Origin: Micromonospora echinofusca
GTDB taxonomy: Bacteria; Actinomycetota; Actinomycetes; Mycobacteriales; Micromonosporaceae
DNA length: 64,000 nt
Assembly (NCBI RefSeq): GCF_900091445.1
Contig: NZ_LT607733.1
Location: forward strand, 6,740,001-6,804,000
Reading direction: 5' to 3'
Positions 44,233 to 52,416 of the stretch are shown here, one piece after another (position 1 is the stretch's first letter; every line of letters begins with the position of its first letter). The notes under the pieces are model-generated. The model did not search any database. It worked only from the letters and a program-made list of their open reading frames with translations, and was not told the origin of the DNA. Made by a program: the position numbers and the translations under genes.

Positions 44233-44703
44233 GTGCCAGCCCGCCGCGCCCCCGCCGCTGAGCCTCGGGGCAATCCCCGCTGCCCGGTCGACCGCCACGA
44301 TCCGCCCCCGCCCGCCGCTCCCGCCCGGGGCCGGCCGACGCCCTGGCCCGCCGGTACGACCATCCGCGTCCCCGACGACGCCTACCGCTTCGGAGAGGGC
44401 CCGCTGACGCTGCGGATCACCGAGGTGCTGAGCGTCGGCCCGTTCGAGGACCGGCTCTGGGCCGAGGTACGCGGCCACCAGGTGGACCCCGACGGCACCG
44501 TCCGCCCCCGGGAGCGCTTCGCCTCGATCCGCGTCGACCGGGCCCGGGTGCTCGCCACCGACGCCCCCGGTGCTGGTGCTTCCCCCGCCGATGCGCCCGG
44601 AGGTTCGCGGGCCGGGGCACCCGGGGCTTCCCGGGCTGATGCGTCCGGGGCTTCGCGGGCCGGGGCGGGCCGGGTCGGCTCGGCCGGGTCGGCGGCGCGG
44701 TGA
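44233..44703 (+). CDS. Hypothetical protein with Ala/Gly/Ser-rich tail
   Basis: 156 aa. GTG 44233 with an excellent AAGGAGG 8 nt upstream. The central 65 residues form the only ordered-looking part (IRVPDDAYRFGEGPLTLRIT, EVRGHQVDPDGTVRPRERFA). The C-terminal 45 residues are repeats like GASRADASGASRAGA. Its stop overlaps the next GTG (GTGA), so it is coupled to the Cys-containing small protein. Frequently seen near DUF397/XRE genes. Confidence 0.72.
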   Translation: MPARRAPAAEPRGNPRCPVDRHDPPPPAAPARGRPTPWPAGTTIRVPDDAYRFGEGPLTLRITEVLSVGPFEDRLWAEVRGHQVDPDGTVRPRERFASIRVDRARVLATDAPGAGASPADAPGGSRAGAPGASRADASGASRAGAGRVGSAGSAAR

Positions 44704-44948
44704 GGCGCCGCCGTGAGCACGTTCCGACCCGGCCCACGTGGCGGTGCCGGGCGTGCGGCATCGCCTGGCCCTGCTCGGCGGCGAAGCTGCGGCTGCTCGG
44801 CGAGTACCGCCACGACCGCGCCGCGCTCACCGTCCACCTGGCGACCCTCCAGGCCGAGGCCGCCACGCAACTCGCCACGCTCGACGCCGACGTGAGCCCG
44901 GCCCGGCTCGCCGACCGCTTCCTCTCCTGGGCCCGCCCGCGCGGCTGA
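44700..44948 (+). CDS. Small Cys-containing conserved actinobacterial protein
   Basis: 82 aa. The segment TWRCRACGIAWPCSAAKLRL then LGEYRHDRAAL is widely conserved in actinobacteria and often labelled flavin reductase without basis. The C-x-x-C...C arrangement suggests a partial zinc ribbon. Function unknown. Translationally coupled to the preceding gene. Confidence 0.8.
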   Translation: MRRRREHVPTRPTWRCRACGIAWPCSAAKLRLLGEYRHDRAALTVHLATLQAEAATQLATLDADVSPARLADRFLSWARPRG

Positions 44949-44959
44949 GCGCACTTCGG

Positions 44960-45760
44960 TCAGAGCAGTAGGTTGACCAGGGCGGCGAGCCCGACCAGCA
45001 CGATGATGGCGCGCAGTGCCACCGGCGGGAGCCGGCGTCCCCACCGGCCGCCAACCAGGCCGCCCGCCACGGAGCCGACCGCGATCAGCAGCGCCGGCTG
45101 CCACGCCACGTTTCCCACGACCACGAACAGGACCGCCGCGACCGCGTTGACCAGGCCGGCGAGCACGTTCTTCACCCCGTTGACCCAGCGCAGGTCGGTG
45201 GAGAGCAGCACCCCGAGCAGCCCCAGCAGCAGCACTCCCTGGGCGGCACCGAAGTAGCCGCCGTACACCCCGGTGGCGAAGACGCCGAGCAGCAGCAGCG
45301 GCCCCGCGCGCCGTACCGCCCGACCGCCCGCCGACGGCGCGCCCGCGTCGTCCGCGACCGGCCGCCGGCGGTCCAACGCCCGCGCCAGTCGCGGCTGCAC
45401 CACCACGAGCACCAACGCCAGGACGATCAGCGCCGGCACGATGGCCCGGAAGGCGCCGGGCGGCAGGAGCAGCAGCAGTACGCCGCCGGTGACCCCGCCG
45501 AGCACGGCGGCGACGCCGAGGCGGGTCAGCAGGCTGCCGTGCCCGGCCAGCTCCCGGCGATAGGCGTACGCCGCGGTGAACGAGCCCGGCACCAGCCCGA
45601 CGGTGTTGGACACGTTCGCCACCACCGGCGGATAGCCGAGGGAGAGCAGGACCGGGAAGGTCACCAGCGTGCCCGAGCCCACTACCGCGTTGATGGCGCC
45701 CGCCGCGACCCCGGCGGCCAGCACCGCCAGCCCTTCGGCGACGTTCAGTGTTGCGTCCAC
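44960..45760 (-). CDS. TauE/SafE family sulfite or anion exporter
   Basis: 266 aa and eight predicted helices. N-terminal AAGAINAVVGSGTLVTFPVL is the family hallmark, repeated as GVYGGYFGAAQGVLLLGLLG in the second half, and LRWVNGVKNVLAGLVNAVAA follows. Exports organosulfur anions in known members; substrate here unknown. GTG start at 45760. Confidence 0.9.
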   Translation of the reverse strand: MDATLNVAEGLAVLAAGVAAGAINAVVGSGTLVTFPVLLSLGYPPVVANVSNTVGLVPGSFTAAYAYRRELAGHGSLLTRLGVAAVLGGVTGGVLLLLLPPGAFRAIVPALIVLALVLVVVQPRLARALDRRRPVADDAGAPSAGGRAVRRAGPLLLLGVFATGVYGGYFGAAQGVLLLGLLGVLLSTDLRWVNGVKNVLAGLVNAVAAVLFVVVGNVAWQPALLIAVGSVAGGLVGGRWGRRLPPVALRAIIVLVGLAALVNLLL

Positions 45761-45916
45761 TTGTGTCCGCGCTCTCCCCGGGCCGGTCGTCGCCCGCAGG
45801 TCGCCGCCGCCCGGTTGTCGCTGTCGAATGCGGCTGTCAGCGTAGGACGGGAGTCGTGCCCGTTGATCGACGTGCGGCAGGGATCACGCCGTGGTCAGTG
45901 GCTTCGTCGTCGCCGT

Positions 45917-46348
45917 TCACCTTCGCAGCCGGCGCGGTCGCCAGGGCCCGGCGTGGCGGCGGCGCAGCCAGCGGGGCAGGCGGTGCCGGGGCACGAACAT
46001 GCCGATGTCGTCCGCCGCGTTGTCGGCGTAGCCGCGCAGTTGGTAGCCGCCGAGCGGAGTGCGGTCGCGCAGCGCGCCCCGGAGCAGGGCCAGCGACTCG
46101 ACATCGACGTTGCGGTGCAGGCGCCCGAAGTGACCCAGCGACTGCAACGCGTTCGCCCTGGTCTGCGCATCCCGCGACCGGAGCCCGCGCTTGATCCGGG
46201 GAAGGACGACGGCGGGCGGGTGGAACTCGTCCAGCACCAGCCAGAGAAGCGCCGGCCCGGCCCCGGGCTCAGTACGCTCCAGTGCCGCGTCGACCTTCGC
46301 TGGGCAGTCGCATTCGTCGAACTCCGGGTCGGTCGCCCGCTCGCTCAC
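45917..46348 (-). CDS. Hypothetical protein, HEAT-like
   Basis: 143 aa. Helical, with RGLRSRDAQTRANALQSLGH resembling a HEAT or Armadillo repeat. Early Cys pair ECDCPAK. Arg-rich C-terminus. GTG start at 46348. No partner evident. Confidence 0.6.
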   Translation of the reverse strand: MSERATDPEFDECDCPAKVDAALERTEPGAGPALLWLVLDEFHPPAVVLPRIKRGLRSRDAQTRANALQSLGHFGRLHRNVDVESLALLRGALRDRTPLGGYQLRGYADNAADDIGMFVPRHRLPRWLRRRHAGPWRPRRLRR

Positions 46349-46463
46349 CCGGGATCTTCTACCTTTCGTCGGCGTTGCCGCTCTCGCGGCCGACGCCCGG
46401 CAGAAACGGCGCGAGGGCCGCCCCCCGATGGGGTCGGCCCTCGCGTTCGTGCTGCTCAGCGAG

Positions 46464-46548
46464 CGGAGGATACGAGATTCGAACTCGTGAGGGTGTTAAC
46501 CCAACACGCTTTCCAAGCGTGCGCCCTAGGCCTCTAGGCGAATCCTCC
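46464..46548 (-). tRNA. serX: tRNA-Ser (anticodon GGA)
   Basis: 85 nt, class II. Acceptor GGAGGAT (5' at 46548) pairs with ATCCTCC, discriminator G at 46464. Anticodon loop CTTGGAAA gives GGA (plus strand TCC, 46512-46514). Long variable arm and GTTCGAATC T loop. No encoded CCA. Position beside the SRP RNA and dnaX is conserved in actinobacteria. Confidence 0.95.
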
Positions 46549-46632
46549 GCAGACGAGGATACAGGTCCCCGGCGGGTGGGCCACCCCACCACCCCCTGAA
46601 GATCGATGCGGCGTCGGGTAGGGTTGGCGGTA

Positions 46633-46715
46633 CCTCCCGTGCGGCGGTATCTCGTGAACCTCCCCAGGGCCGGAAGGCAGCAAGGATAAGCGGGCTCTGC
46701 CGGGTGCACGGGAGG
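46633..46715 (+). ncRNA. ffs: Signal recognition particle RNA, small bacterial type (4.5S)
   Basis: CCTCCCGTGC (46633-46642) pairs with GCACGGGAGG (46706-46715). The domain IV hallmark GTGAACCTCCCCAGG then GGAAGGCAGCAAGG lies at the tip. CCTTTTTGT follows immediately as a terminator tract. The RNA binds Ffh for co-translational protein targeting. Ends are set by the outer stem. Confidence 0.95.
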
Positions 46716-46827
46716 CCTTTTTGTCTCCGGGTCCCGGTAACGTCCCTGCGGGTCAGGTCACGGGGTGGTGGGTGGTCACCCGCGCCCGACCGGCGCAGAA
46801 TGGCTCGGTCGAGAGGAGGCGGGACGA

Positions 46828-49686
46828 GTGGCACTGGCGCTCTACCGCAAGTACCGGCCGCGCACCTTCGCCGAGGTCATCGGGCAGGAGCACGTCACCG
46901 AGCCGCTGTCGCAGGCGCTGCGCAGCGGGCGGCTCAACCATGCCTACCTCTTCTCCGGCCCACGCGGCTGCGGCAAGACCTCCAGCGCCCGGATCCTCGC
47001 CCGCTCGCTCAACTGCGAGCAGGGGCCCACCCCGGAGCCGTGCGGGCAGTGCGAGTCGTGCCGCGAGTTGGCCACCGACGGCGGCTCGATCGACGTACTG
47101 GAGATCGACGCGGCCAGCCACGGCGGCGTCGACGACGCCCGCGAGCTGCGCGAGAAGGCGATCTTCGCGCCGGCCAAGAGCCGCTTCAAGATCTACGTCA
47201 TCGACGAGGCGCACATGGTCTCGTCGGCCGGCTTCAACGCCCTGCTCAAGCTGGTCGAGGAGCCGCCGGAGTACGTCAAGTTCATCTTCGCGACCACCGA
47301 GCCGGAGAAGGTCCTCGGCACGATCAAGTCGCGGACCCACCACTACCCGTTCCGGCTGATCCCGCCGAAGGTGCTCCGGCCCTACCTGGAGCAGCTCTGC
47401 GAGGCCGAGGGCGTCGCCGTCGAGCCGGCGGTCTTCCCGCTGGTGGTGCGCGCCGGCGGCGGCAGCGCCCGGGACAGCCTCTCCGTGCTCGACCAGCTCA
47501 TCGCCGGGGCCGGGCCGGAGGGGGTCACCTACTCCCGGGCCGCCGCCCTGCTCGGCGTGACCGACGCCGCCCTCATCGACGAGATGTGTGACGCGCTGGC
47601 CGCCGGCGACGGCGCGACGGCGTACGCGACCGTCGACCGCGTCGCCGAGGCCGGGCACGACGCGCGCCGGTTCGCCTCCGACCTGCTGGAGCGGCTGCGT
47701 GACCTGATCGTGCTCCAGCAGGTGCCCGACGCCGTCGCCAAGGGCCTGATCGACGGCCCGGCCGACCAGATCGAGCGGATGGCCGCCCAGGCCCAGCGGC
47801 TCGGCCCGGCGACGCTGTCCCGCTGCGCCGACATCGTGCACAACGGCCTGGTGGAGATGCGCGGCACCACCGCGCCCCGGCTGCTGCTGGAGCTGATCTG
47901 CGCCCGGATGCTGCTGCCCGGCGCCGACGACAGCACCGGCGGCCTGCTCCAGCGCCTCGAACGCATGGAGCGCCGGCTCACCCTCGTCGGCACCGACGCG
48001 CCGCCGGCCGCCGCCGGCCCCGCGCCGGTCGCCGCTCCTCCTCCCGTACGCCCCGACACTCCCGCCCCGACCGCGGCTGCCGCCGCGCCCGACCCGTCGC
48101 CCGCCGGCCCGCCGGCGGCTGCCGGCGCCCCGTCCGGCGCCGCTGCCGCCCGCGCGGCGGCTCTGGCCGCCACCGGTTCCCGTGCGGCGCAGGCAGCCCC
48201 GGGCGCCACGGAGCCGGTGGGCGCGCCCGCCGATGCTCCCTCCCGCCGCCCGGTGCCGGCCTCGGCGGTGATGCCCGACCCGGCCACCCCCACCCCGCCC
48301 CGCCCCGGCGCGGCTCCGGCAGGCCCCCTGGACGCCGTCGCGGTGCGCCGGGTCTGGCCGGACATCGTCGCGAAGGTCAACCGGATCAAGAAGCCGGCCG
48401 CCGCGCTGATGCGCGACGCGGTGGTCCGCGACGTGGACGGCGACACCCTGGTGCTGACCGTCAAGTCGCCGGTGCTCGCGCAGATGATGGGCAACCACAC
48501 CTCGGTGCTGGCCGAGGTGCTGTACGAGGAGTTCGGCGGCCGCTGGCAGATCCGCTGCGAGGTGGCTGGCGAGCGGGGTGGCGCGTCACTCGGTGGCTCG
48601 TCCCGTTCCACCGCTCCGGCCCGCCCGGCGTCCCCGCCGTCGGCGGCCCCCACCCACCAGGACCGGGGCGGTGCCGGCCCGGCCGGCAGCGGCATGCCCG
48701 GCAACCCGGGCGGCACGGGCGACCCAGCCGGCGCGAGAGGCCATGCCGGCACGGGCGATCCAGCCGGTCCGGGCGGTCCGAGCGGTCCAGGCGGTCCGAG
48801 CAGCTCAGCCGGTCCGGGCGGTCCGAGCGGCTCAGCCGGTCCGGGCGGTCCGAGCGGCTCAGCCGGTCCGGGCGGTCCGAGCGGCTCAGCCGGTCCGGGC
48901 GGTCCGAGCGGCTCAGCCGGTCCAGGCGGTCCGAGCGGACGGACGGGCACGGATGGCCCGAGCGGTCCAGGTGCTTCGAACGGTTCGGTTGGCACGGGTG
49001 GCCTCGGTGGTGCGGCCGGTGGGTCTGGTGGCACCAGCGGTTCGCGTGGAGATGCGGGCGGCCAGGGGCAGGTGACCCGGCCCGCCTCCGACGCTGGTGC
49101 GGCGGGGCCCGGCGGTGCTCCCGCCGCTGACGAGGCCGAGGACTGGCCCGAACCGGCCCGCCCGGGTGGCGCGGCCGGAGGCGCGGACGACTGGCCGGAA
49201 CCGGCTCGGCCGGGCGGCACGCCCACCGCCAGCTCGACGACCGGCGCGGCGACGGGCAGCGCATCGGCCTCCGCACCGACGGCTGGTGCGGTGTCGGCCG
49301 TACCGAAGCCGGCCGCCCCCTCGGCGGCTCCGCAGCAGGCCGCGCCCGCCAGTCCCCCGGTGAGCAGCGCGATCGCGGCGGCGCGGGCGGCTGCGGCGGG
49401 ACGTGGTCCGCGTACCGGGCAGGCGGCCCGGAAGACCGCGGACGCCGACTGGGCCGGCGAGCCGCCGTACGACCCGGACTTCGACGGCCCGCTGCGCGGC
49501 GGCGGGGGACGCCCCGGCGGCGCCGCGCCGGCGGCTCCGAACTTCGAGGGCTTCGACCCGGGCGACGAGCCGCTGGACGAGGTCATCGACGAGAAGACCG
49601 CGCGCGAGTCCAGCGAGGAACAGGCGGTACGGCTGCTCCGCGAGGCGTTCGGCGCCGAAAAGATCGACGAGGTCGACGCCCGCTAG
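46828..49686 (+). CDS. dnaX: DNA polymerase III subunit gamma/tau
   Basis: 952 aa from GTG 46828 (GAGGAGG upstream). AAA+ clamp-loader module in the first 370 residues: [20 protein letters not shown] (Walker A), zinc module [17 protein letters not shown] (Walker B, DEAH), [15 protein letters not shown] (SRC). The collar domain runs to about 390, then a DNA/polymerase-binding domain near 510-600 ([20 protein letters not shown]). The long Gly/Ser/Pro/Ala linker (610-900) contains exact tandem GPGGPSGSA repeats, making it longer than most. The C-terminal tip ([20 protein letters not shown]) is conserved in actinobacteria. Confidence 0.95.
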   Translation: MALALYRKYRPRTFAEVIGQEHVTEPLSQALRSGRLNHAYLFSGPRGCGKTSSARILARSLNCEQGPTPEPCGQCESCRELATDGGSIDVLEIDAASHGGVDDARELREKAIFAPAKSRFKIYVIDEAHMVSSAGFNALLKLVEEPPEYVKFIFATTEPEKVLGTIKSRTHHYPFRLIPPKVLRPYLEQLCEAEGVAVEPAVFPLVVRAGGGSARDSLSVLDQLIAGAGPEGVTYSRAAALLGVTDAALIDEMCDALAAGDGATAYATVDRVAEAGHDARRFASDLLERLRDLIVLQQVPDAVAKGLIDGPADQIERMAAQAQRLGPATLSRCADIVHNGLVEMRGTTAPRLLLELICARMLLPGADDSTGGLLQRLERMERRLTLVGTDAPPAAAGPAPVAAPPPVRPDTPAPTAAAAAPDPSPAGPPAAAGAPSGAAAARAAALAATGSRAAQAAPGATEPVGAPADAPSRRPVPASAVMPDPATPTPPRPGAAPAGPLDAVAVRRVWPDIVAKVNRIKKPAAALMRDAVVRDVDGDTLVLTVKSPVLAQMMGNHTSVLAEVLYEEFGGRWQIRCEVAGERGGASLGGSSRSTAPARPASPPSAAPTHQDRGGAGPAGSGMPGNPGGTGDPAGARGHAGTGDPAGPGGPSGPGGPSSSAGPGGPSGSAGPGGPSGSAGPGGPSGSAGPGGPSGSAGPGGPSGRTGTDGPSGPGASNGSVGTGGLGGAAGGSGGTSGSRGDAGGQGQVTRPASDAGAAGPGGAPAADEAEDWPEPARPGGAAGGADDWPEPARPGGTPTASSTTGAATGSASASAPTAGAVSAVPKPAAPSAAPQQAAPASPPVSSAIAAARAAAAGRGPRTGQAARKTADADWAGEPPYDPDFDGPLRGGGGRPGGAAPAAPNFEGFDPGDEPLDEVIDEKTARESSEEQAVRLLREAFGAEKIDEVDAR
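48811..48918 (+). repeat. Four exact tandem 27-bp repeats in dnaX
   Basis: Units 48811-48837, 48838-48864, 48865-48891 and 48892-48918 are identical, each coding nine residues (GPGGPSGSA). Degenerate units continue on both sides (48772-48810 and 48919-48938). Confidence 0.95.
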
Positions 49687-49732
49687 CCGACCCGCCGCAG
49701 CACGGCCCCGCCACCCCAAGGCGAATCGCGGC

Positions 49733-49782
49733 AGATCTTGGTACGGAACGGCCCCTCCGGGGGCGCTCAGGTACCAAGATCT
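49733..49782. terminator. Inverted repeat between dnaX and DUF2332 gene
   Basis: Perfect 12-bp arms AGATCTTGGTAC / GTACCAAGATCT (49733-49744, 49771-49782) separated by 26 nt that contain a GC-rich inner stem (GCCCC/GGGGC). Between two convergent genes, so a shared terminator is likely; the AT-rich outer arms are unusual for one. Confidence 0.6.
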
Positions 49783-49827
49783 CCAGCGATGGCGTACCGG
49801 GCGCGGTAGGCGCGGCCCGGTGGGTCG

Positions 49828-50901
49828 TCAGGTGGGCCAGGCCGGGAGGCCGTGCGGGTGTGCCTCCGCCAGGAGCCGTTCCGCCCCTCTGCCGAGCCGG
49901 GCGCGCAGCTCGAAGGCGTTGCGGGCCTCCCGGGGGTGGGGCTCGAAGGACAGGTGGGCTACCGGCGCGTCGGCGCTGCCGGCGGCGGCCAGCCGGTCCA
50001 GTTCGGTGGTGACCCGCGCCCACTCCTCGGCTGGCACGTACTGCCGCATCACCGAGTGCCACACGACGGTCAGCGTGCCGGGGCGCGGGGTGATCCCGGC
50101 GAGGAAGTCGGCCGCCCCCGCCGCGACGACCCGGGCCGGCAGCCGCCGGGCCAGCTCCAGCGCGCCGGTCAGCCGGGCCGCGCGGGCGGTGTGCTGCGGC
50201 CAGACGTACGCCCGCAGCGCGAGCGCGTCGTCGGGGTCGCCCGGGTCGAGCGGGGTGAGGTCGCAGCCGATGCGCTCCACGACGGTCAGCTTCGGGTACG
50301 TGCCGGCCGCCTCCCGCAGCCAGTCGGGCGCTCCGCCCCGCCAGGCGTCCGGCAGCCGCACCGGGGAGTCGGCCGGGCCCCAGGCGAAGCCGGCGGCCTC
50401 GACGCGGAACTCGTCGGCGCGCAGGTTCAGCCCGCCGCTGGCGCCCAGCTCGACCAGGCGTACCGGCAGCCCGCCCGCCTCGTGCACGGCGTGCAGCAGC
50501 CCGGCGAGCAGCAGGTTGGCCCGGCCCACCTCGTTGGTCTGGGGCGGTCGGCGCAGCCAGCGGCGCAGCGTGTCGTGCTCGGCCTCGACGACCGTGCGGA
50601 ACGCGGTCCAGCAGGCGGGGGCGTCCGCCGGCCGGTACGCCCCGCCGGCGCTGGGATAGAACCGGGCCAGCTCCGGCGCCCGGCCGGAGAGCACCAGCGC
50701 GTGTACGCCGCCGAGCAGGCGAAGCGACACGACGTCGTCGGCGGGCGCGTCCTCGTACCCCGTGATGACGGTGGCGCACGGACCGCCGGCCCGGACGTCT
50801 GCGGCGGCGCGCGTCAGCAGGTCGGCGTAGAGGCCGGCGTCCATGGCCGCGCAGGCCCGCGCCTGCCGTTCGATGGCCGCCGCGGCCTGTTCCCGGGACA
50901 T
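49828..50901 (-). CDS. DUF2332 family protein
   Basis: 357 aa from ATG 50901, preceded by GGAGGTGGTGG. Recognisable segments: FYPSAGGAYRPADAPACWTA, VGRANLLLAGLLHAVHEAGG then LPVRLVELGASGGLNLRADE, the last resembling a SAM-binding motif, and VVWHSVMRQYVPAEEW near the end. DUF2332 is uncharacterised; a Rossmann-like methyltransferase relation is inferred. Confidence 0.88.
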   Translation of the reverse strand: MSREQAAAAIERQARACAAMDAGLYADLLTRAAADVRAGGPCATVITGYEDAPADDVVSLRLLGGVHALVLSGRAPELARFYPSAGGAYRPADAPACWTAFRTVVEAEHDTLRRWLRRPPQTNEVGRANLLLAGLLHAVHEAGGLPVRLVELGASGGLNLRADEFRVEAAGFAWGPADSPVRLPDAWRGGAPDWLREAAGTYPKLTVVERIGCDLTPLDPGDPDDALALRAYVWPQHTARAARLTGALELARRLPARVVAAGAADFLAGITPRPGTLTVVWHSVMRQYVPAEEWARVTTELDRLAAAGSADAPVAHLSFEPHPREARNAFELRARLGRGAERLLAEAHPHGLPAWPT

Positions 50902-50925
50902 CCACCACCTCCGTCCGGTCGTGTG

Positions 50926-51085
50926 CGACGTGGCCGCCGCCGGGTCTTCGAGAAGGGTTCCGTGAGCGTGCGCCCCGCGCCCGCCGCCGGGTCTTCGACA
51001 GGGTCCCGTGAGGGTGCGCCGGAGTCCGCCGCCGGGCTTCTCGACATGGTCCCGTGATCGTGCGCCCGGACCCGCCGCGAGGGAA
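50926..51085. repeat. Degenerate tandem repeat, about 47-bp unit, three to four copies
   Basis: The block CCGCCGCCGGGTCTTCGA recurs at about 50934, 50981 and (with CTTCTCGA) 51026, each followed by AGGGTCCCGTGA-like sequence and GTGCGC. A fourth partial copy ends near 51085. It lies between DUF2332 and ybaB, outside coding frames I accept. Confidence 0.75.
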
Positions 51086-51163
51086 GCACCGGGCGGGGCG
51101 AGGCTGCTCACAGCGGATAGGCTGAGCGGCGGCCGAGCAGACGAGTGCGAGAAGGAGCCATCC

Positions 51164-51496
51164 GTGCGCCCAGGTGGACAGCCGAACATGCAGCAGATGC
51201 TGAAGCAGGCGCAGAAGATGCAGCAGCAGATCGCCAAGGCGCAGGCCGAGCTCGCCGAGGCGGAGCTGACCGGCACCGCCGGCGGTGGCCTGGTGACCGC
51301 GACCGTCGCCGGCACCGGCGAGCTGAAGTCGATCAAGATCGACCCGAAGGCGGTCGACCCGGAGGACGTGGAGACCCTGGAGGACCTGGTCGTCGCGGCC
51401 ATGCACAACGCGGCCGAGGCGGCGCGGGAGCTGACCGAGCAGAAGATGGGCCCGGTCACCGGCGGCATGGGCGGCCTCGGCCTGCCCGGTTTCTGA
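51164..51496 (+). CDS. ybaB: YbaB/EbfC family nucleoid-associated protein
   Basis: 110 aa from GTG 51164 with GAAGGAG 6 nt upstream. Begins with the helix [20 protein letters not shown], then the sheet with [20 protein letters not shown] and [20 protein letters not shown]. Binds DNA as a dimer. The dnaX-ybaB-recR order is conserved in bacteria. 7 bp before recR. Confidence 0.93.
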   Translation: MRPGGQPNMQQMLKQAQKMQQQIAKAQAELAEAELTGTAGGGLVTATVAGTGELKSIKIDPKAVDPEDVETLEDLVVAAMHNAAEAARELTEQKMGPVTGGMGGLGLPGF

Positions 51497-51503
51497 GCGA
51501 CAG

Positions 51504-52097
51504 ATGTACGAGGGCGCCATCCAGGACCTGATCGACGAGTTGGGGCGGCTGCCGGGCGTGGGCCCGAAGAGTGCCCAGCGGATCGCGTTCCACGTCCTGT
51601 CCGCCGACCCGGCCGACGTCAACCGGCTGGCCGGGGCGTTGCGCAAGGTCAAGGAGCTGGTGCGGTTCTGCACCAGTTGCTACAACGTGGCCGAGTCCGA
51701 CCGGTGCCGGATCTGCCGGGACCCGCGCCGCACCGACGAGGTGCTCTGCGTGGTCGAGGAGCCCAAGGACGTGGTGGCGATCGAGCGCACCGGCGAGTTC
51801 CGGGGCCGCTACCACGTGCTCGGCGGGGCGATCAACCCGCTGGAGGGGATCGGGCCGGACAATCTGCGCATCCGCGAGCTGATGGCCCGGCTCAGCGACG
51901 GCACGGTGCGGGAGCTGATCCTGGCCACCGACCCGAACACCGAGGGCGAGGCGACGGCGACGTACCTGGCGCTGATGGTCAAGCCGATGGGCATCTCGGT
52001 GACCCGGTTGGCGAGCGGCCTGCCGGTCGGCGGCGACCTGGAGTACGCCGACGAGATCACGCTCGGCCGGGCCTTCGAGGGCCGTCGCGCCGTCTGA
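51504..52097 (+). CDS. recR: Recombination mediator protein RecR
   Basis: 197 aa. HhH near residue 12 ([20 protein letters not shown]), Cys4 zinc finger ([18 protein letters not shown]), Toprim domain with [12 protein letters not shown] and [15 protein letters not shown], then a C-terminal Walker B-like part. Works with RecF/RecO in loading RecA at gaps. Co-transcribed with ybaB; a terminator follows 9 bp after the stop. Confidence 0.96.
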   Translation: MYEGAIQDLIDELGRLPGVGPKSAQRIAFHVLSADPADVNRLAGALRKVKELVRFCTSCYNVAESDRCRICRDPRRTDEVLCVVEEPKDVVAIERTGEFRGRYHVLGGAINPLEGIGPDNLRIRELMARLSDGTVRELILATDPNTEGEATATYLALMVKPMGISVTRLASGLPVGGDLEYADEITLGRAFEGRRAV

Positions 52098-52106
52098 GTT
52101 CCCGTC

Positions 52107-52137
52107 ATGGCCGGTACCGGATCGCGGTGCCGGCCAT
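52107..52137 (+). terminator. Terminator after recR
   Basis: 13-bp stem (52107-52119 with 52125-52137), one G-U pair, 5-nt GATCG loop. Confidence 0.82.
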
Positions 52138-52416
52138 CGTCGTACGGGCGCCCGCGCGTCCACTGTGGGTTCTGACATGTGGGCGATGCTGGCGACGATC
52201 GATGTAACAAATCCGCATCGGTCAAACCGGACATTGCACCCCTATGATGGCGGTCCGGAACGGCCTCTGCGGCGGGCCGCATCGGTTAAGACACGATCCG
52301 GTACCAACCGGTTCCGCGAAGGTTTCCCGCCGGTCCGAACGACGGCTAAGGTCACGGCGATCGGTGACCCCTGTCACCACGATTGTCCGTAACCCCAAGG
52401 ACGAGGTGAAGCACCC
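52138..52416 (+). promoter_or_regulatory. Promoter region of the peptide ABC importer operon
   Basis: Contains TATGAT (52243-52248), the best -10 candidate, with GTCAAA 17 bp upstream as a poor -35. A small hairpin or operator GGTGAC CCCT GTCACC lies at 52363-52378, 39 bp before the start. Ribosome-binding site GAGGTGA at 52404-52410. All by eye. Confidence 0.45.

Noticed and set aside
43776..44363. Longer minus-strand frame around the HTH fragment
   Set aside because: Different frame from the HTH and Arg/Gly-rich; the GTG at 43978 with GGGAGGAG fits the HTH protein better.
48461..49276. Minus-strand repeat-rich frame opposite dnaX
   Set aside because: Arises from the tandem 27-bp repeats; residues such as SDRPDRLSR are artefacts of periodic sequence.
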